A stretch of DNA of 64,000 bases from Herbidospora solisilvae (GTDB lineage: Bacteria > Actinomycetota > Actinomycetes > Streptosporangiales > Streptosporangiaceae): NCBI RefSeq assembly GCF_009901565.1, contig NZ_WXEW01000009.1, positions 248,001 to 312,000 of the forward strand, written 5' to 3'. The number at the start of each line of letters is the position of its first letter. Positions within the stretch are counted from its first letter, which is position 1. Below, one piece after another: positions 35,066 to 43,481 of the stretch. The notes under the pieces are model-generated. The model was not told the origin of the DNA, searched no databases, and was given only the letters and a program-made list of their open reading frames with translations. A program made the position numbers and the translations under genes.

Positions 35066-35460
35066 CGGCGAGAGACCTTCCGGGTCGAGGTGCGGGACGG
35101 GCCCGCGACCATGCTGACGGCGGGCTCACGGAAGTGTCATCAGGCCCACACCGCGCTTGCGGCAAACATGCAGCCTCGTGATGGTGAACATTCGACAGCC
35201 GACTCGATCGACGTGTGGAACGCCGAATCAATGACAATTCGACCGCTGAAATCTTGTCACTCGCACGCCGGATCTCACCCGAATCCGGACGTCGTCGGGT
35301 CGGCATGGCGGACCGTCACCGCAGTGGCGACGGCGGCCGGCTCGACCAGCCCGGGTGACGGGCCCGGAAAGGGCGCGGCGGTACTGTAACGGCTCCGACA
35401 ACCATTGGTTATGGCAGCAGGTCTTGGACGCCCCCTCCGGTGGCCCGACACGATTGGTCC
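35066..35460. promoter_or_regulatory. Divergent promoter region, nuclease / lipoprotein
   Basis: 395 bp with no gene. Must hold the promoters of the minus-strand nuclease and the plus-strand lipoprotein. A single GTTCACC element on the minus strand near 35178-35184 resembles one unit of a PHO box, but no repeat at 11 bp was found. Confidence 0.4.
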
Positions 35461-35889
35461 ATGTATCCGCGCATGTCAGTGGCGTCATTCGTCCTCCTGT
35501 TGAGCGCCTGCTCTGCCCCTGTGCCGCCCTCCGCAGGCCCGGTCGAGAAGCCGCCCGCCGCCGCTTCCGCGAGCGTGGTGAAGCCGGCCCAGGCCTACGT
35601 GGACGCCGTCAACGCCGGCGACCTCGACGCGCTCGTCACCTCTTTCGCCCCTGAGGCCGAGATCGTGGACGTCTCCCGGAGCATCCGCGGCCACGACGCC
35701 ATCCGCGCATGGGCCGACGCCGAGGTGATCGGCGGGACCCTAAGGGTCGTGTCGATCGTCGAGAACCGGCCGGACGGGCAGAAACTGCTGGTCCATTGGG
35801 CCCCGGCGGATTCGGACGGCTGGCGGGCGCACTACGACTTCACCGTCGGCGACGACCGCATCCTGAAGGCCGACCTCCAGTACGCGTAG
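35461..35889 (+). CDS. Lipoprotein with SnoaL/NTF2-like domain
   Basis: 142 aa. Short n-region (MYPRM), hydrophobic stretch and lipobox LLSACS place it at the outer face of the membrane. The rest is a SnoaL/NTF2-like cone fold (QAYVDAVNAGDLDALVTSFA ... IRGHDAIRAWADAEV), which usually binds small hydrophobic ligands or acts as a non-metal isomerase. Start ATG 35461 has only a weak ribosome site; ATG 35473 is possible but leaves no positive n-region. Confidence 0.78.
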   Translation: MYPRMSVASFVLLLSACSAPVPPSAGPVEKPPAAASASVVKPAQAYVDAVNAGDLDALVTSFAPEAEIVDVSRSIRGHDAIRAWADAEVIGGTLRVVSIVENRPDGQKLLVHWAPADSDGWRAHYDFTVGDDRILKADLQYA

Positions 35890-35945
35890 CGCGAGGAACC
35901 TGAGCGATTTGAGCAGGGGGATGCTCATGCGCGGGCCGTGCGGGC

Positions 35946-37553
35946 ATGCCTACCTTTCGCCACATGCGCACCCTTTTACGAGTGTTCCTGGTCGCGGTGT
36001 TCGGGGCGGGGCTGCTCACGCTGCTCCAGTCGCCCGCCGCGGCCGACCCGATCGTGACCGTGACCGTCACGATCAAACGCATCACTCTCCTGGCGGGCGG
36101 CGACTGCGGCGATCCCGACTTCTACAACCGCGTCTGGATCAACGGCGTCTACCACGACAACGAGGACAGCGATTCCCAGGACGAGCTTGAGGGCAACCCC
36201 GACATCGCCCCGGACTGGGAGTTCTCCAAGCCCGTCGACGTGGCGACGCTCGCCACCCCCGGCCGGATCCCGATCAAGATCGAGGTGCACGACGAGGACG
36301 GCGGCCTCTGCTTCGGCGGTGAGCACTATGACTCCTCTCCCACCGCCGACCGCTTCTTCGACGGCTACATCGACCTCGCCGGGTGTTCCGTGCACGACCC
36401 CCGGCAGACCGGCCAGCCCTATCTCGGGGACTGCCGCACCCCGATCGTCCAGGCGGGCACCGCCGACGAGCGGGTCAGGCTGACCTTCGAACTGGACGCC
36501 AGAGAACCGGCGAGCGCGCCCGGCCTGAACATCCGCTGCACCCACACCCCCGTCTGGCCGAAGCCGGGCGAGCCCGTCACGATCGTCGCCACCGCCCTCG
36601 ACGGCGAACTCCAGCCGACGATCGTCGCCGACGAGCTGGAGATCTGGGTCAACCTCCAGGCGAACGCCGCGAGCCTCGCCGGAGAGCCGCTCCAGTCGAG
36701 ACACGGGGTCGGCACGCTCACCGAGACCTTCACGCCCAGAGCCGAGATGGCCCCCTTCGCCTACGGCTGCCGCCTGGCCGAGAACGGGGTGAGGCTCTTC
36801 TCGTCGTGGCACACGGTGGCCGTCGGCGACCCGTTCCCGAACTTCAGCTTCCCCAAGCCCGCCGTGCCGATCAGCTACACCGGCCCCCGGTCCAGCCGCA
36901 TCGACATCGTCTTCGTGGCCGACAGAGACGAGTACACCGGCCCCTCCGACCCCCGGTTCGTCGCCGACGTGGCGGCCACGATCGAGCGGTCGTACTGGGG
37001 ACTGAAGGAGTACCTGACCCGGCAGGACATGTTCAACTTCTGGCTGCTGCCCGACAACACCGGCTACGCCAGCGACGCCACCGGCGACAAGGACTGCGAC
37101 CACGGGCTGCCGGTCCTGTGGGACGACGCCTTCGGCTGGGCCGAGGCGGCCGCGATCCTGCACCGTCGAGCCCCTCAGCAGGACTGCGCGCAGCGGTCCG
37201 ACCGGATCTTCTCCGTGCTCGTCGACCCGAGTAAGCCGCGGATCGCCGCCCACGAGACGGCCCACCAGCCCTTCGGCCTGTCCGACGAGTACCCCGAGGG
37301 CGGGGCCTTCCCGCAGGACGTCTACCCCAACGTCTACGAGGACTACGAAGCGTGCGAGGACGACGCCCCGCTGCTCCAGCGCACCGCCGCCGCCTGCCGC
37401 AGCTGGGAGAAGGAGCACTGGTACGGCGACCAGGACTGGTGGACGTCCGAACCCATGCCCGATGACCTGATGTTCGACAACGGCCGGGCCCGCGAGGCCG
37501 ACATCCGCCGCTTCAAGTACGTCTTCGAAGGTTGCGAGGCCGCGAAATGCTGA
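35946..37553 (+). CDS. Secreted M64-like zinc metallopeptidase
   Basis: 535 aa. Sec signal peptide with hydrophobic FLVAVFGAGLLTLLQ and cleavage near AAADP. The C-terminal half has RSSRIDIVFVADRDEYTG and the zinc motif AAHETAHQPFGLSDEY, matching the HExxHxxxGLxDEY pattern of peptidase family M64 (IgA-protease type). The N-terminal half is beta-rich with Cys pairs and carries the acidic segment DNEDSDSQDELEGNPD. The start codon is uncertain (ATG 35946 or 35964; neither has a clear ribosome site). Overlaps the next gene by 7 bp, so the two are translationally coupled and probably work together. Confidence 0.78.
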   Translation: MPTFRHMRTLLRVFLVAVFGAGLLTLLQSPAAADPIVTVTVTIKRITLLAGGDCGDPDFYNRVWINGVYHDNEDSDSQDELEGNPDIAPDWEFSKPVDVATLATPGRIPIKIEVHDEDGGLCFGGEHYDSSPTADRFFDGYIDLAGCSVHDPRQTGQPYLGDCRTPIVQAGTADERVRLTFELDAREPASAPGLNIRCTHTPVWPKPGEPVTIVATALDGELQPTIVADELEIWVNLQANAASLAGEPLQSRHGVGTLTETFTPRAEMAPFAYGCRLAENGVRLFSSWHTVAVGDPFPNFSFPKPAVPISYTGPRSSRIDIVFVADRDEYTGPSDPRFVADVAATIERSYWGLKEYLTRQDMFNFWLLPDNTGYASDATGDKDCDHGLPVLWDDAFGWAEAAAILHRRAPQQDCAQRSDRIFSVLVDPSKPRIAAHETAHQPFGLSDEYPEGGAFPQDVYPNVYEDYEACEDDAPLLQRTAAACRSWEKEHWYGDQDWWTSEPMPDDLMFDNGRAREADIRRFKYVFEGCEAAKC

Positions 37554-38803
37554 AACGAGCCCACTGGGTCATCGCCGCCGCGGCCGCGTTGATCATCCTG
37601 GTCCCGCTGCGTGCGCAGGGCGAGCCGAACGACCCGTCGACGATCCCGATCCCGCAACTCGACTTCGGCGACCCCGCCAAGTCCGTGGTCGCCCGGGTGA
37701 AGTTCACCTCCCGGACCGCCGCGACCCTGGAGCGGGTCAAGGTGTCGAAGTCACGGGCGCACACCCACATCGGCGACCCGCCCATACTCAGGCTCGGCCT
37801 GACCGACGTCGACGGCCAGGTCGTCGACCGGATCAACACCTGGAGCCCGCTGTGGACCTACCAGGAGGGCGGCGACCACGTCGGCCTGCGGCCGAGCGGC
37901 TCGGGCAGCTTCATCGTGCCGTTCTCTCCGGCCCTCTCGACCATGACCGTCACCGACGTCGCGCTCGGCCGTGACGTCCTGACGGTCGACCTCAAGCCGC
38001 CGCTCAGGGAGTTCTGCCTGGCCACCCCCGATGACCCCGACTGCCTGGAGGCCGACCTGTCGGTCACCGCGGTGACCCCGGCCGCGCCGCTGTTCGCCGT
38101 CCTGGGCAAGCCGGTGACGGTGACGGTCGCCTCCGTGGTCGCCAATGCGGGCCCGGACGGGCCGGTCACCGCCGTGGTCCGGCAGGACCTGGCCGTCGGC
38201 GCGGGCCTCACCGCCACCGGCGGGGCCACTGTCGAGACCGATCTCGCGGCCGGAGCCACCCGGACCCTGATCCGTGACTACACCGTCACCTGCGACCAGG
38301 GGGGCGCCAAGACGATCGACTTCACCACGTCGATCACGCCCAAGCGCGCGACCGTCGTCGACCGCGACCCGAGCGCCGACACCAGGACCACGCGGCTGAC
38401 CGTCGACTGCGCGATCCCGGTGACGATCAACATCAAGCCCGGCAGCGCCGACAACAAGGTCAACCTGAACGGCAACGGGGTCGTGCCGGTCGCCGTCCTG
38501 ACGACCCTGGCCGGCGAGTACGGCAACCCGGTCGCCTTCGACGCCACCCGCATCGAGGCGGCCACCCTGCGTTTCGGCCCGCCCGCCACCCTCCTGGCCG
38601 CCGCCGGGGCGCCGGAGGCGCACGGCAGGATCCACGTCGAGAAGTCGGTCGAACCCGACGAACGCACCGTGGACGCCGACCGGGACGCCGTCACCCACTA
38701 CCGCTACGACGTGCTGTCGGTCGACGACACGACGGCGTGCGTGGTCGGCCGGGCCGCCGGGCTCACCTTCCACGGATGCGACCACGTCGAGGTCCGGCAT
38801 TGA
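37547..38803 (+). CDS. Secreted beta-sandwich protein coupled to the M64-like peptidase
   Basis: 418 aa. N-terminal signal peptide/anchor (KRAHWVIAAAAALIILVPL). The middle contains a CARDB-like segment (EADLSVTAVTPAAPLFAVLG); the C-terminal ~120 aa hold the INIKPGSADNKVNLNGNGVV-PVAVLTT motif seen in many extracellular calcium-associated proteins. No catalytic motif. Start at 37547 lies inside the peptidase gene end (ATGCTGA overlap). Likely a binding partner, adhesin or substrate-presenting subunit of the peptidase. Confidence 0.75.
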   Translation: MLKRAHWVIAAAAALIILVPLRAQGEPNDPSTIPIPQLDFGDPAKSVVARVKFTSRTAATLERVKVSKSRAHTHIGDPPILRLGLTDVDGQVVDRINTWSPLWTYQEGGDHVGLRPSGSGSFIVPFSPALSTMTVTDVALGRDVLTVDLKPPLREFCLATPDDPDCLEADLSVTAVTPAAPLFAVLGKPVTVTVASVVANAGPDGPVTAVVRQDLAVGAGLTATGGATVETDLAAGATRTLIRDYTVTCDQGGAKTIDFTTSITPKRATVVDRDPSADTRTTRLTVDCAIPVTINIKPGSADNKVNLNGNGVVPVAVLTTLAGEYGNPVAFDATRIEAATLRFGPPATLLAAAGAPEAHGRIHVEKSVEPDERTVDADRDAVTHYRYDVLSVDDTTACVVGRAAGLTFHGCDHVEVRH

Positions 38804-39169
38804 GACCGCCGTTCACCCTGGCTCTCTCCAACGGTGACGGATCCCGTTCACCCATTCCGACTCTCCAGACGAGATCCCGCCGGACGAGGCGGCGGGCACG
38901 ACCGACTTCCTCACGATGCTTTACCAGTGGCTCCCACCCGTCCACGGACATGCGGCGGCGGGCCGAACTCGATCGGCAGGTCGGCATCACCATGGTCCTG
39001 CTCCTCATGCTCGTGCCGCGTTGACCCGGGTTCGGGCGCCGGAGTGCGGAGCAGGACCGTGAACATGTCGGGGTCGCGGGCGTCGACAAGGCCAGGTGGA
39101 CGGTGATGCCGGTTGCCGGGGCGCGGTAGGCGAGGCCACAGCCCCGGGTCGCGCTCCAGGCCGGTGGCG
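38804..39169. other. Degraded intergenic stretch
   Basis: Between the secreted protein gene and a LacI remnant. Short open pieces exist on both strands (for example around 38880-39025) but none has a complete domain. Probably remnants of lost genes. Confidence 0.35.
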
Positions 39170-39517
39170 GCCCTCACCTTGCTGACGGGGGAGAACCCCC
39201 CGACGTCGATCTTCGCGTGCAACGACCTGCAGGCACTTGGCGTCTACCAGGCCGCACGCGAGGTGGGAGCGCGCATCCCGCAGGACCTGAGCGTGGTCGG
39301 GTTCGACGATCTACCCGTCGCCGCCCTAGTGGATCCCCCTCTGACGACGGTCCACCAGCCGCTCGCCGAGATGGCCGTCGCGGCCACCGAACTGGCACTC
39401 GCCCTGGGCCGGGGCGAGGCGCCCGCCCGGGTCGGCATCGAACTCGCCACCACGTTGACGGTCCGCGCCAGCACCGCACCGCCGAGCCGGGACTCCGGAG
39501 CCGTCGCACCAGGATGA
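39170..39517 (+). pseudogene. 3' remnant of a LacI-family repressor gene
   Basis: About 115 codons reading PPTSIFACNDLQALGVYQAA, then IPQDLSVVGFDDLPVAALVD and PPLTTVHQPLAEMA: the second half of the LacI effector domain including the conserved VVGFDD. The DNA-binding domain and the first half are missing and no start fits. It lies next to an arabinofuranosidase gene that still has a LacI-type palindrome upstream, so this is probably the decayed cognate repressor. Confidence 0.75.
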
Positions 39518-39596
39518 GGCCCGCTCCCGGCTCCGGCTACCGCGACAACACCACCAACTGCGACGGCCATGAGGCGTCTTGACTACTTCTTCACGT

Positions 39597-41060
39597 TCAT
39601 CGCAGGGTCCACTTCTGGTTCGCGCCGCCGTGACAGGTCCAGATGTGCAGCCTGGTGCCGTTGGCGGTGCCGTATCCGGACGCGTCCAGGCACTTGTTCG
39701 CGCCGACGGCGGTGATGGTGCCGTCGGAGTTGACGTTCCACTGCTGGTTGGCCTGGCCGTTGCAGTCCCAGGTGATGACCGCGGTGCCGTCGGCGGCGCC
39801 CGCGCCGGACACGTCCAGGCACTTGGTGCCGGACACCTGGAACTGCCCGGAAGAGGTGCGGGTCCATTTCTGGGTGGTCGTGGTGGTGGAGCAGTCCCAC
39901 AGGTGGACGACCGAGCCGTTGGCGCTGCTGTTGTTGATCACGTCGACGCACCGGTTCGACTGGGCGCCGACGATCTGGACGCCCTGCTGGGGGGTGCCGC
40001 CGGCAGGAGCGTAACCGGCGGCGGTGATGTTGGCCTGGACGGCGTTCTCGGTGGCCTCCGTGGGATAACCGGAGGTCAGCACGCCCTCGAAGAAGGTGCC
40101 TCGGCCGGAGACGCTGTTGTCGCCGCCGATGCCGAGCAGAATGGCGCCCTCCTTCTTCATCGGGTGGTAGCCGTTGGGCCGCCGACCGTCGAAGTAGGTG
40201 GTCAGGCCGCCGGACTGGGCATTGCCGCCGCGGATGGCCCAGTGGTTGGGTTCGCCCTTGACGATGGCGGTGACGAAGCGGTGGTTGATCGGGGCGAGGT
40301 TGTTGTAGCCCGCGTTCACCCCGGAGAACAGGCCCCACTCGAGGTCGGCCATGATCCAGGGACCGGATCCGGCGCCGTAGCCCCACTGCTTGTTGGCGCC
40401 GAAGTAGACGGTCTCCATGATGGCGGGGGCGTCGGCCTGGCCGTCGGTCTGCGCGTTGCCGTAGTCGAAGCAGCACCACTGGTTGTAGTGGGTGCCGTCC
40501 AGGACGGCGTAGATGCCTTCGGGCTGGTCGCCGGTGGCGACGCCGTTGGTGTTGTTGTTGCGGTAGCCGGTGCCGGGTTCGATGCGGACGCCGTAGGCCT
40601 TCTGGCCGCCGACGGTGATCGGGGCCGCCTTCGCGTCGGCGAGGTTGTCCCATCCGCCGGGGAGGGGACCGGGCCAGTAGCCGGGCGGGGCCTGGGTGAG
40701 GCGGTTGTTGCGGCCCGACTGGTCGTACAGGATCGTGATCACGCAGTTGGTGTTGGCGCAGAAGGAGTCCTGGGCGGCGGCGTTGACCACCCCGCCCGCG
40801 CTCTGCACGCCGATGTCGCGCGTGGTGTTGTCGGAGGAACGCCTGACCTGGTAGAGCGGGCCGTTGTAGATGCCGTACAGAGCACGGGTCGTGCTGTGCG
40901 CCGCCACGCACGGCGTGCCGCCCGAAGCGTAGATGTCACACGGGCCGGTGGTGGCGGCCTGCGCGGACGGCGCGGCCACGGCCACGTAGCCGCTCGCGGC
41001 GACGAGTAACGAGATCCCGGCGGCGGCCATGAGGCGGCCCAGCCTTTTCTTCGTGTTCAT
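39597..41060 (-). CDS. Secreted GH54 alpha-L-arabinofuranosidase with ricin-type CBM13
   Basis: 487 aa. Signal peptide ~1-36 (VAAPSAQAA). Catalytic GH54/AbfB domain (~37-335) starts PCDIYASGGTPCVAAHSTTR and contains WIMADLEWGLFSG, with the probable nucleophile Glu, and GIGGDNSV, with the probable acid Asp. The C-terminal ~135 aa are a ricin-type trefoil with repeated NRCVDV, KCLDVSG, KCLDASG and Q-[KQ]-W triplets; fungal GH54 instead carry CBM42. Releases arabinose from arabinan or arabinoxylan. A LacI-type palindrome lies 214 bp upstream. Confidence 0.92.
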   Translation of the reverse strand: MNTKKRLGRLMAAAGISLLVAASGYVAVAAPSAQAATTGPCDIYASGGTPCVAAHSTTRALYGIYNGPLYQVRRSSDNTTRDIGVQSAGGVVNAAAQDSFCANTNCVITILYDQSGRNNRLTQAPPGYWPGPLPGGWDNLADAKAAPITVGGQKAYGVRIEPGTGYRNNNTNGVATGDQPEGIYAVLDGTHYNQWCCFDYGNAQTDGQADAPAIMETVYFGANKQWGYGAGSGPWIMADLEWGLFSGVNAGYNNLAPINHRFVTAIVKGEPNHWAIRGGNAQSGGLTTYFDGRRPNGYHPMKKEGAILLGIGGDNSVSGRGTFFEGVLTSGYPTEATENAVQANITAAGYAPAGGTPQQGVQIVGAQSNRCVDVINNSSANGSVVHLWDCSTTTTTQKWTRTSSGQFQVSGTKCLDVSGAGAADGTAVITWDCNGQANQQWNVNSDGTITAVGANKCLDASGYGTANGTRLHIWTCHGGANQKWTLR

Positions 41061-41715
41061 CGAATCAGCTCCTGGTTCCTTTTGTGGCTGTTCGTATCGG
41101 TGCAGGACTGCCGTCTGGTCGCGCCATCGCCGGTTCTAGATGATCAGCCGGGATCCCGCCGGGGCTCTGCTCGTTGGCGGCCCGGTCTTCGTTTCATCTC
41201 GGATTCTCCTCATGAGGTGCGGAGCACAGGCGAGGAAGGACTTACGGGATGCACGACACTCGGAACAGCGGGATCGAATCGATTCGACCGCAGACTAGAT
41301 CTCGCCTCCAGGGCTGTCAACAACACGTGTAAGGAACTGGACAGCCTTTTTGTGGCGCCGTTCCCTCGCCGGAAGCAGGTGGTCAGCGACTTCTTATGTC
41401 TCCAGGATAAGTAGGCTTATTCATTGAGCGTGCCTTCCGCTACTTCGAGACCTGTGCCATTCTCACGCCAGGATGCCCACCTTGGCAGTGTGTACGTCTG
41501 ATTTCATCAGGCCGACGGAGTCCAAATGTTAGATGAGTATGAAACTTTCATCCCCCTAGATGGAGGGATCTGCCTCCATCGGCGAAGTCGCTCTCTCCGT
41601 CTTCCTGCCGAAATACTGCGATCCTCGTCAGCGCCCGACAGGAGGAGCGGCGGGCACGTAGAACCTTCTCTTGAGACCCTAAGAGCGGCTCCTACCCTGA
41701 GGTCTCCGCGCCGCA
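41061..41715. other. Gene-free stretch around the LacI-type operator
   Basis: No intact gene. Contains the promoter and operator of the arabinofuranosidase (palindrome at 41274-41287). The plus-strand region 41520-41700 has open frames without any family resemblance. Confidence 0.4.
41274..41287. promoter_or_regulatory. LacI-type operator for arabinofuranosidase
   Basis: TCGAATCGATTCGA, a perfect 14-bp palindrome of the kind bound by actinomycete LacI regulators, 214 bp before the GH54 start. A near-identical site is at 41716-41729. Confidence 0.65.
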
Positions 41716-41729
41716 TCGAATCGATACGA
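41716..41729 (+). promoter_or_regulatory. Second LacI-type operator before CAZyme fragment
   Basis: TCGAATCGATACGA differs by one base from the palindrome at 41274-41287 and sits just before a decayed signal-peptide coding stretch on the plus strand. It suggests a second arabinose-related gene was once under the same repressor. Confidence 0.55.
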
Positions 41730-41743
41730 CACCCCTCGACAGG

Positions 41744-41926
41744 AGACGGCGGGCTCCCGCTCCTCTGTCGCGGCTCCGCCGCCGGGTCGCCCCGACCGCG
41801 ACCGTGCTGCTCGCCGCAGCCCTCCTCACTCTGTCCCCGGCGGCAAAGACGGCCGAGGCCGCCCCCGCCGTCTACGAGCAGCGGAATGTGCGAAGTCCGA
41901 TCAGACCATCCCCGAGGCCGCCGTGA
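41744..41926 (+). pseudogene. 5' stump of a secreted enzyme gene (signal peptide only)
   Basis: After AGGAGA at 41742-41747, one frame encodes RLRRRVAPTATVLLAAALLT, then LSPAAKTAEAAPAVYEQRNV, a standard Sec signal peptide, followed by the start of a mature protein, before a stop at 41924-41926. There is no ATG/GTG in place and no catalytic domain. Read as the truncated remnant of a secreted glycosidase, fused by deletion to the next fragment. Confidence 0.5.
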
Positions 41927-42327
41927 AGATGCTGAGCGTGGACGTTGGCTCGCTGCCGATCTGTGGCGAGGACGACAGGCTCGAGGACATGACCGACCGC
42001 GGCACCGAGGAACACCACGAGGCCGAACACCTGCTGGCCACCCTCATGGCCGCCGACCCCGGCAAGGGCGACTTCACCACCGTGCTGGAGCGGTTCGAGA
42101 AGGCGGTGAAGCACCATGTCGATGAGGAGGAGAGCGACCCCCTCCCCGTCCTCGGCAAGGCCATTCCGCCCGACAAGCTCATGAAGATGGGCCGCGTGTT
42201 CAGCCAGGCCAAGCCGCCGAAGCCGAAGGGCCGGACGAAAGAGGAACTGGTCGAGCAGGCGCGGGAGAACATCGAGGGCTACAGCTCGATGACCAAGGAC
42301 GAGCTCGCCGCCGCCCTGGCGGACTGA
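41923..42327 (+). CDS. 5'-truncated hemerythrin-like protein with SAP/Rho-N-like tail
   Basis: Open frame of 134 codons. EEHHEAEHLLATLMAADPGK and KAVKHHVDEEESDPLPVLGK are the last two metal-ligand helices of an HHE/hemerythrin domain; the first half with the other His ligands is missing. The C-terminus KGRTKEELVEQARENIEGYS-SMTKDELAAAL is a SAP or Rho-N-like nucleic-acid-binding motif. With the upstream signal-peptide stump this points to a deletion joint near 41920-41990. The protein may still be made (its stop overlaps the next start as TGATG), but iron binding is doubtful. Confidence 0.5.
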   Translation: MKMLSVDVGSLPICGEDDRLEDMTDRGTEEHHEAEHLLATLMAADPGKGDFTTVLERFEKAVKHHVDEEESDPLPVLGKAIPPDKLMKMGRVFSQAKPPKPKGRTKEELVEQARENIEGYSSMTKDELAAALAD

Positions 42328-43202
42328 TGTTCGAGGGGTTCACTCTCGACCGGGTCCAGCTCTCCGAGGTCGCCTTGCGTGTCCGGTACGGCGGCTCCGG
42401 CCCGGCCGTCCTACTGATCCACGGACACCCCCGCACCCACACGACCTGGCACCGGCTCGCACCGCTCCTCGCGGAGAATCACACCGTCGTCTGTCCTGAC
42501 CTGCGAGGATACGGCCAATCCTCGAAACCCGAGACTACGCCTGACCATGGGCCGTACTCGAAACGGGCGATGGCCGCCGACTGTCTGGAGCTCATGCGCG
42601 CGCTGGGCCACGAAACCTTCCGCGTCGTCGGCCACGACCGGGGCGGATACGTCGCGTTCCGGCTGGCCCTGGACCATCCCGACGCCGTCGCCCACCTCAC
42701 CGCACTCGACATCGTTCCGATCGGTGAGGCGCTGGCCCGCTGCGACGCCAACTTCGCCACCCGCTGGTGGCACTGGTTCTTCCGGGCGCAGCCGGCTCCC
42801 GGTCCTGAGACGGTCATCGGCAACAACCTCAGCCTCTGGTACCAGGACGGCCCTGACCAGATGGGACAGGACTCATGGGAGGACCTGCAGCGGGCGCTCA
42901 GCGACCCGCGCACCATCCACGCCATGTGCGAGGACTACCGCGCCGGACTCGGCATCGACCGCCGACACGACGACACCGACCGGGAAGCCGGTCGCCGAGT
43001 CCGGTGCCCGACGCTTGTCCTGTGGGGGACACGCAGTGACCTCCCTCAGATCTATCCGGACATCTCAGCGGTCTGGCGCGCGTGGATCGACGCAGACCTC
43101 ACGGTCAGAGGCATCGACAGCGATCACCACATCGCCGAAGACGCTCCTGCCGAACTTCACAACCAGCTGCTCACCGTGTGGAAGAACCTCGACATCGGCT
43201 GA
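42327..43202 (+). CDS. Alpha/beta hydrolase, haloacetate-dehalogenase-like
   Basis: 291 aa. Core motifs HGHPRTHTTWH, DLRGYGQSSKP, nucleophile elbow VGHDRGGYVAFRLALDHP, then LDIVPIGEAL and the cap WHWFFRAQPAPGP follow fluoroacetate dehalogenase closely, including the His-Trp pair that holds the halide; the terminal base is DHHIAEDAP. One of the two carboxylate-binding arginines (second Arg of DRxxR) is Tyr here, so activity on haloacetate is uncertain. Start overlaps the preceding stop by one base. Confidence 0.82.
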   Translation: MFEGFTLDRVQLSEVALRVRYGGSGPAVLLIHGHPRTHTTWHRLAPLLAENHTVVCPDLRGYGQSSKPETTPDHGPYSKRAMAADCLELMRALGHETFRVVGHDRGGYVAFRLALDHPDAVAHLTALDIVPIGEALARCDANFATRWWHWFFRAQPAPGPETVIGNNLSLWYQDGPDQMGQDSWEDLQRALSDPRTIHAMCEDYRAGLGIDRRHDDTDREAGRRVRCPTLVLWGTRSDLPQIYPDISAVWRAWIDADLTVRGIDSDHHIAEDAPAELHNQLLTVWKNLDIG

Positions 43203-43403
43203 TCCCCTCGGCGGTGTCGATGTGCATAGGCACAGCAGAGTCGACATGCTCAGCCCAGCCGCGGCGATATCACGGCGCCTCCGACACCTGTCGCGCCAGA
43301 ACGCTCACTCGGGCAGCAGCACCGGGTTGCGAGGCGGCCAGCTCACCGCGTGGTCGAACAGCGCCTTTGGACCCTCGGCATGCGTCCACGCCCGCCCGCA
43401 CCG

Positions 43404-43423
43404 TTGAGTAGCGGGCTACTCAA
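43404..43423 (+). promoter_or_regulatory. Inverted repeat upstream of metalloprotease gene
   Basis: TTGAGTAG-cggg-CTACTCAA, perfect 8-bp arms, about 60 bp before the M8-like protease start; a second stem of CCGCCGC/GCGGCGG follows at 43425-43445. It could be a terminator for the hydrolase gene or an operator for the protease gene. No regulator gene is adjacent. Confidence 0.4.
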
Positions 43424-43481
43424 GCCGCCGCCCCTCCAGCGGCGGAAAGATCGGGGCACGAGACACATGAAGAGGTGAGCA

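Noticed and set aside
35178-35184. GTTCACC-like PHO box unit before the secreted nuclease
   Set aside because: Only one unit; PhoP needs direct repeats at 11 bp, and none is visible.
38911-39222. Minus-strand ORF between the secreted protein and LacI remnant
   Set aside because: Overlaps the LacI remnant, has no domain and carries a biased composition.
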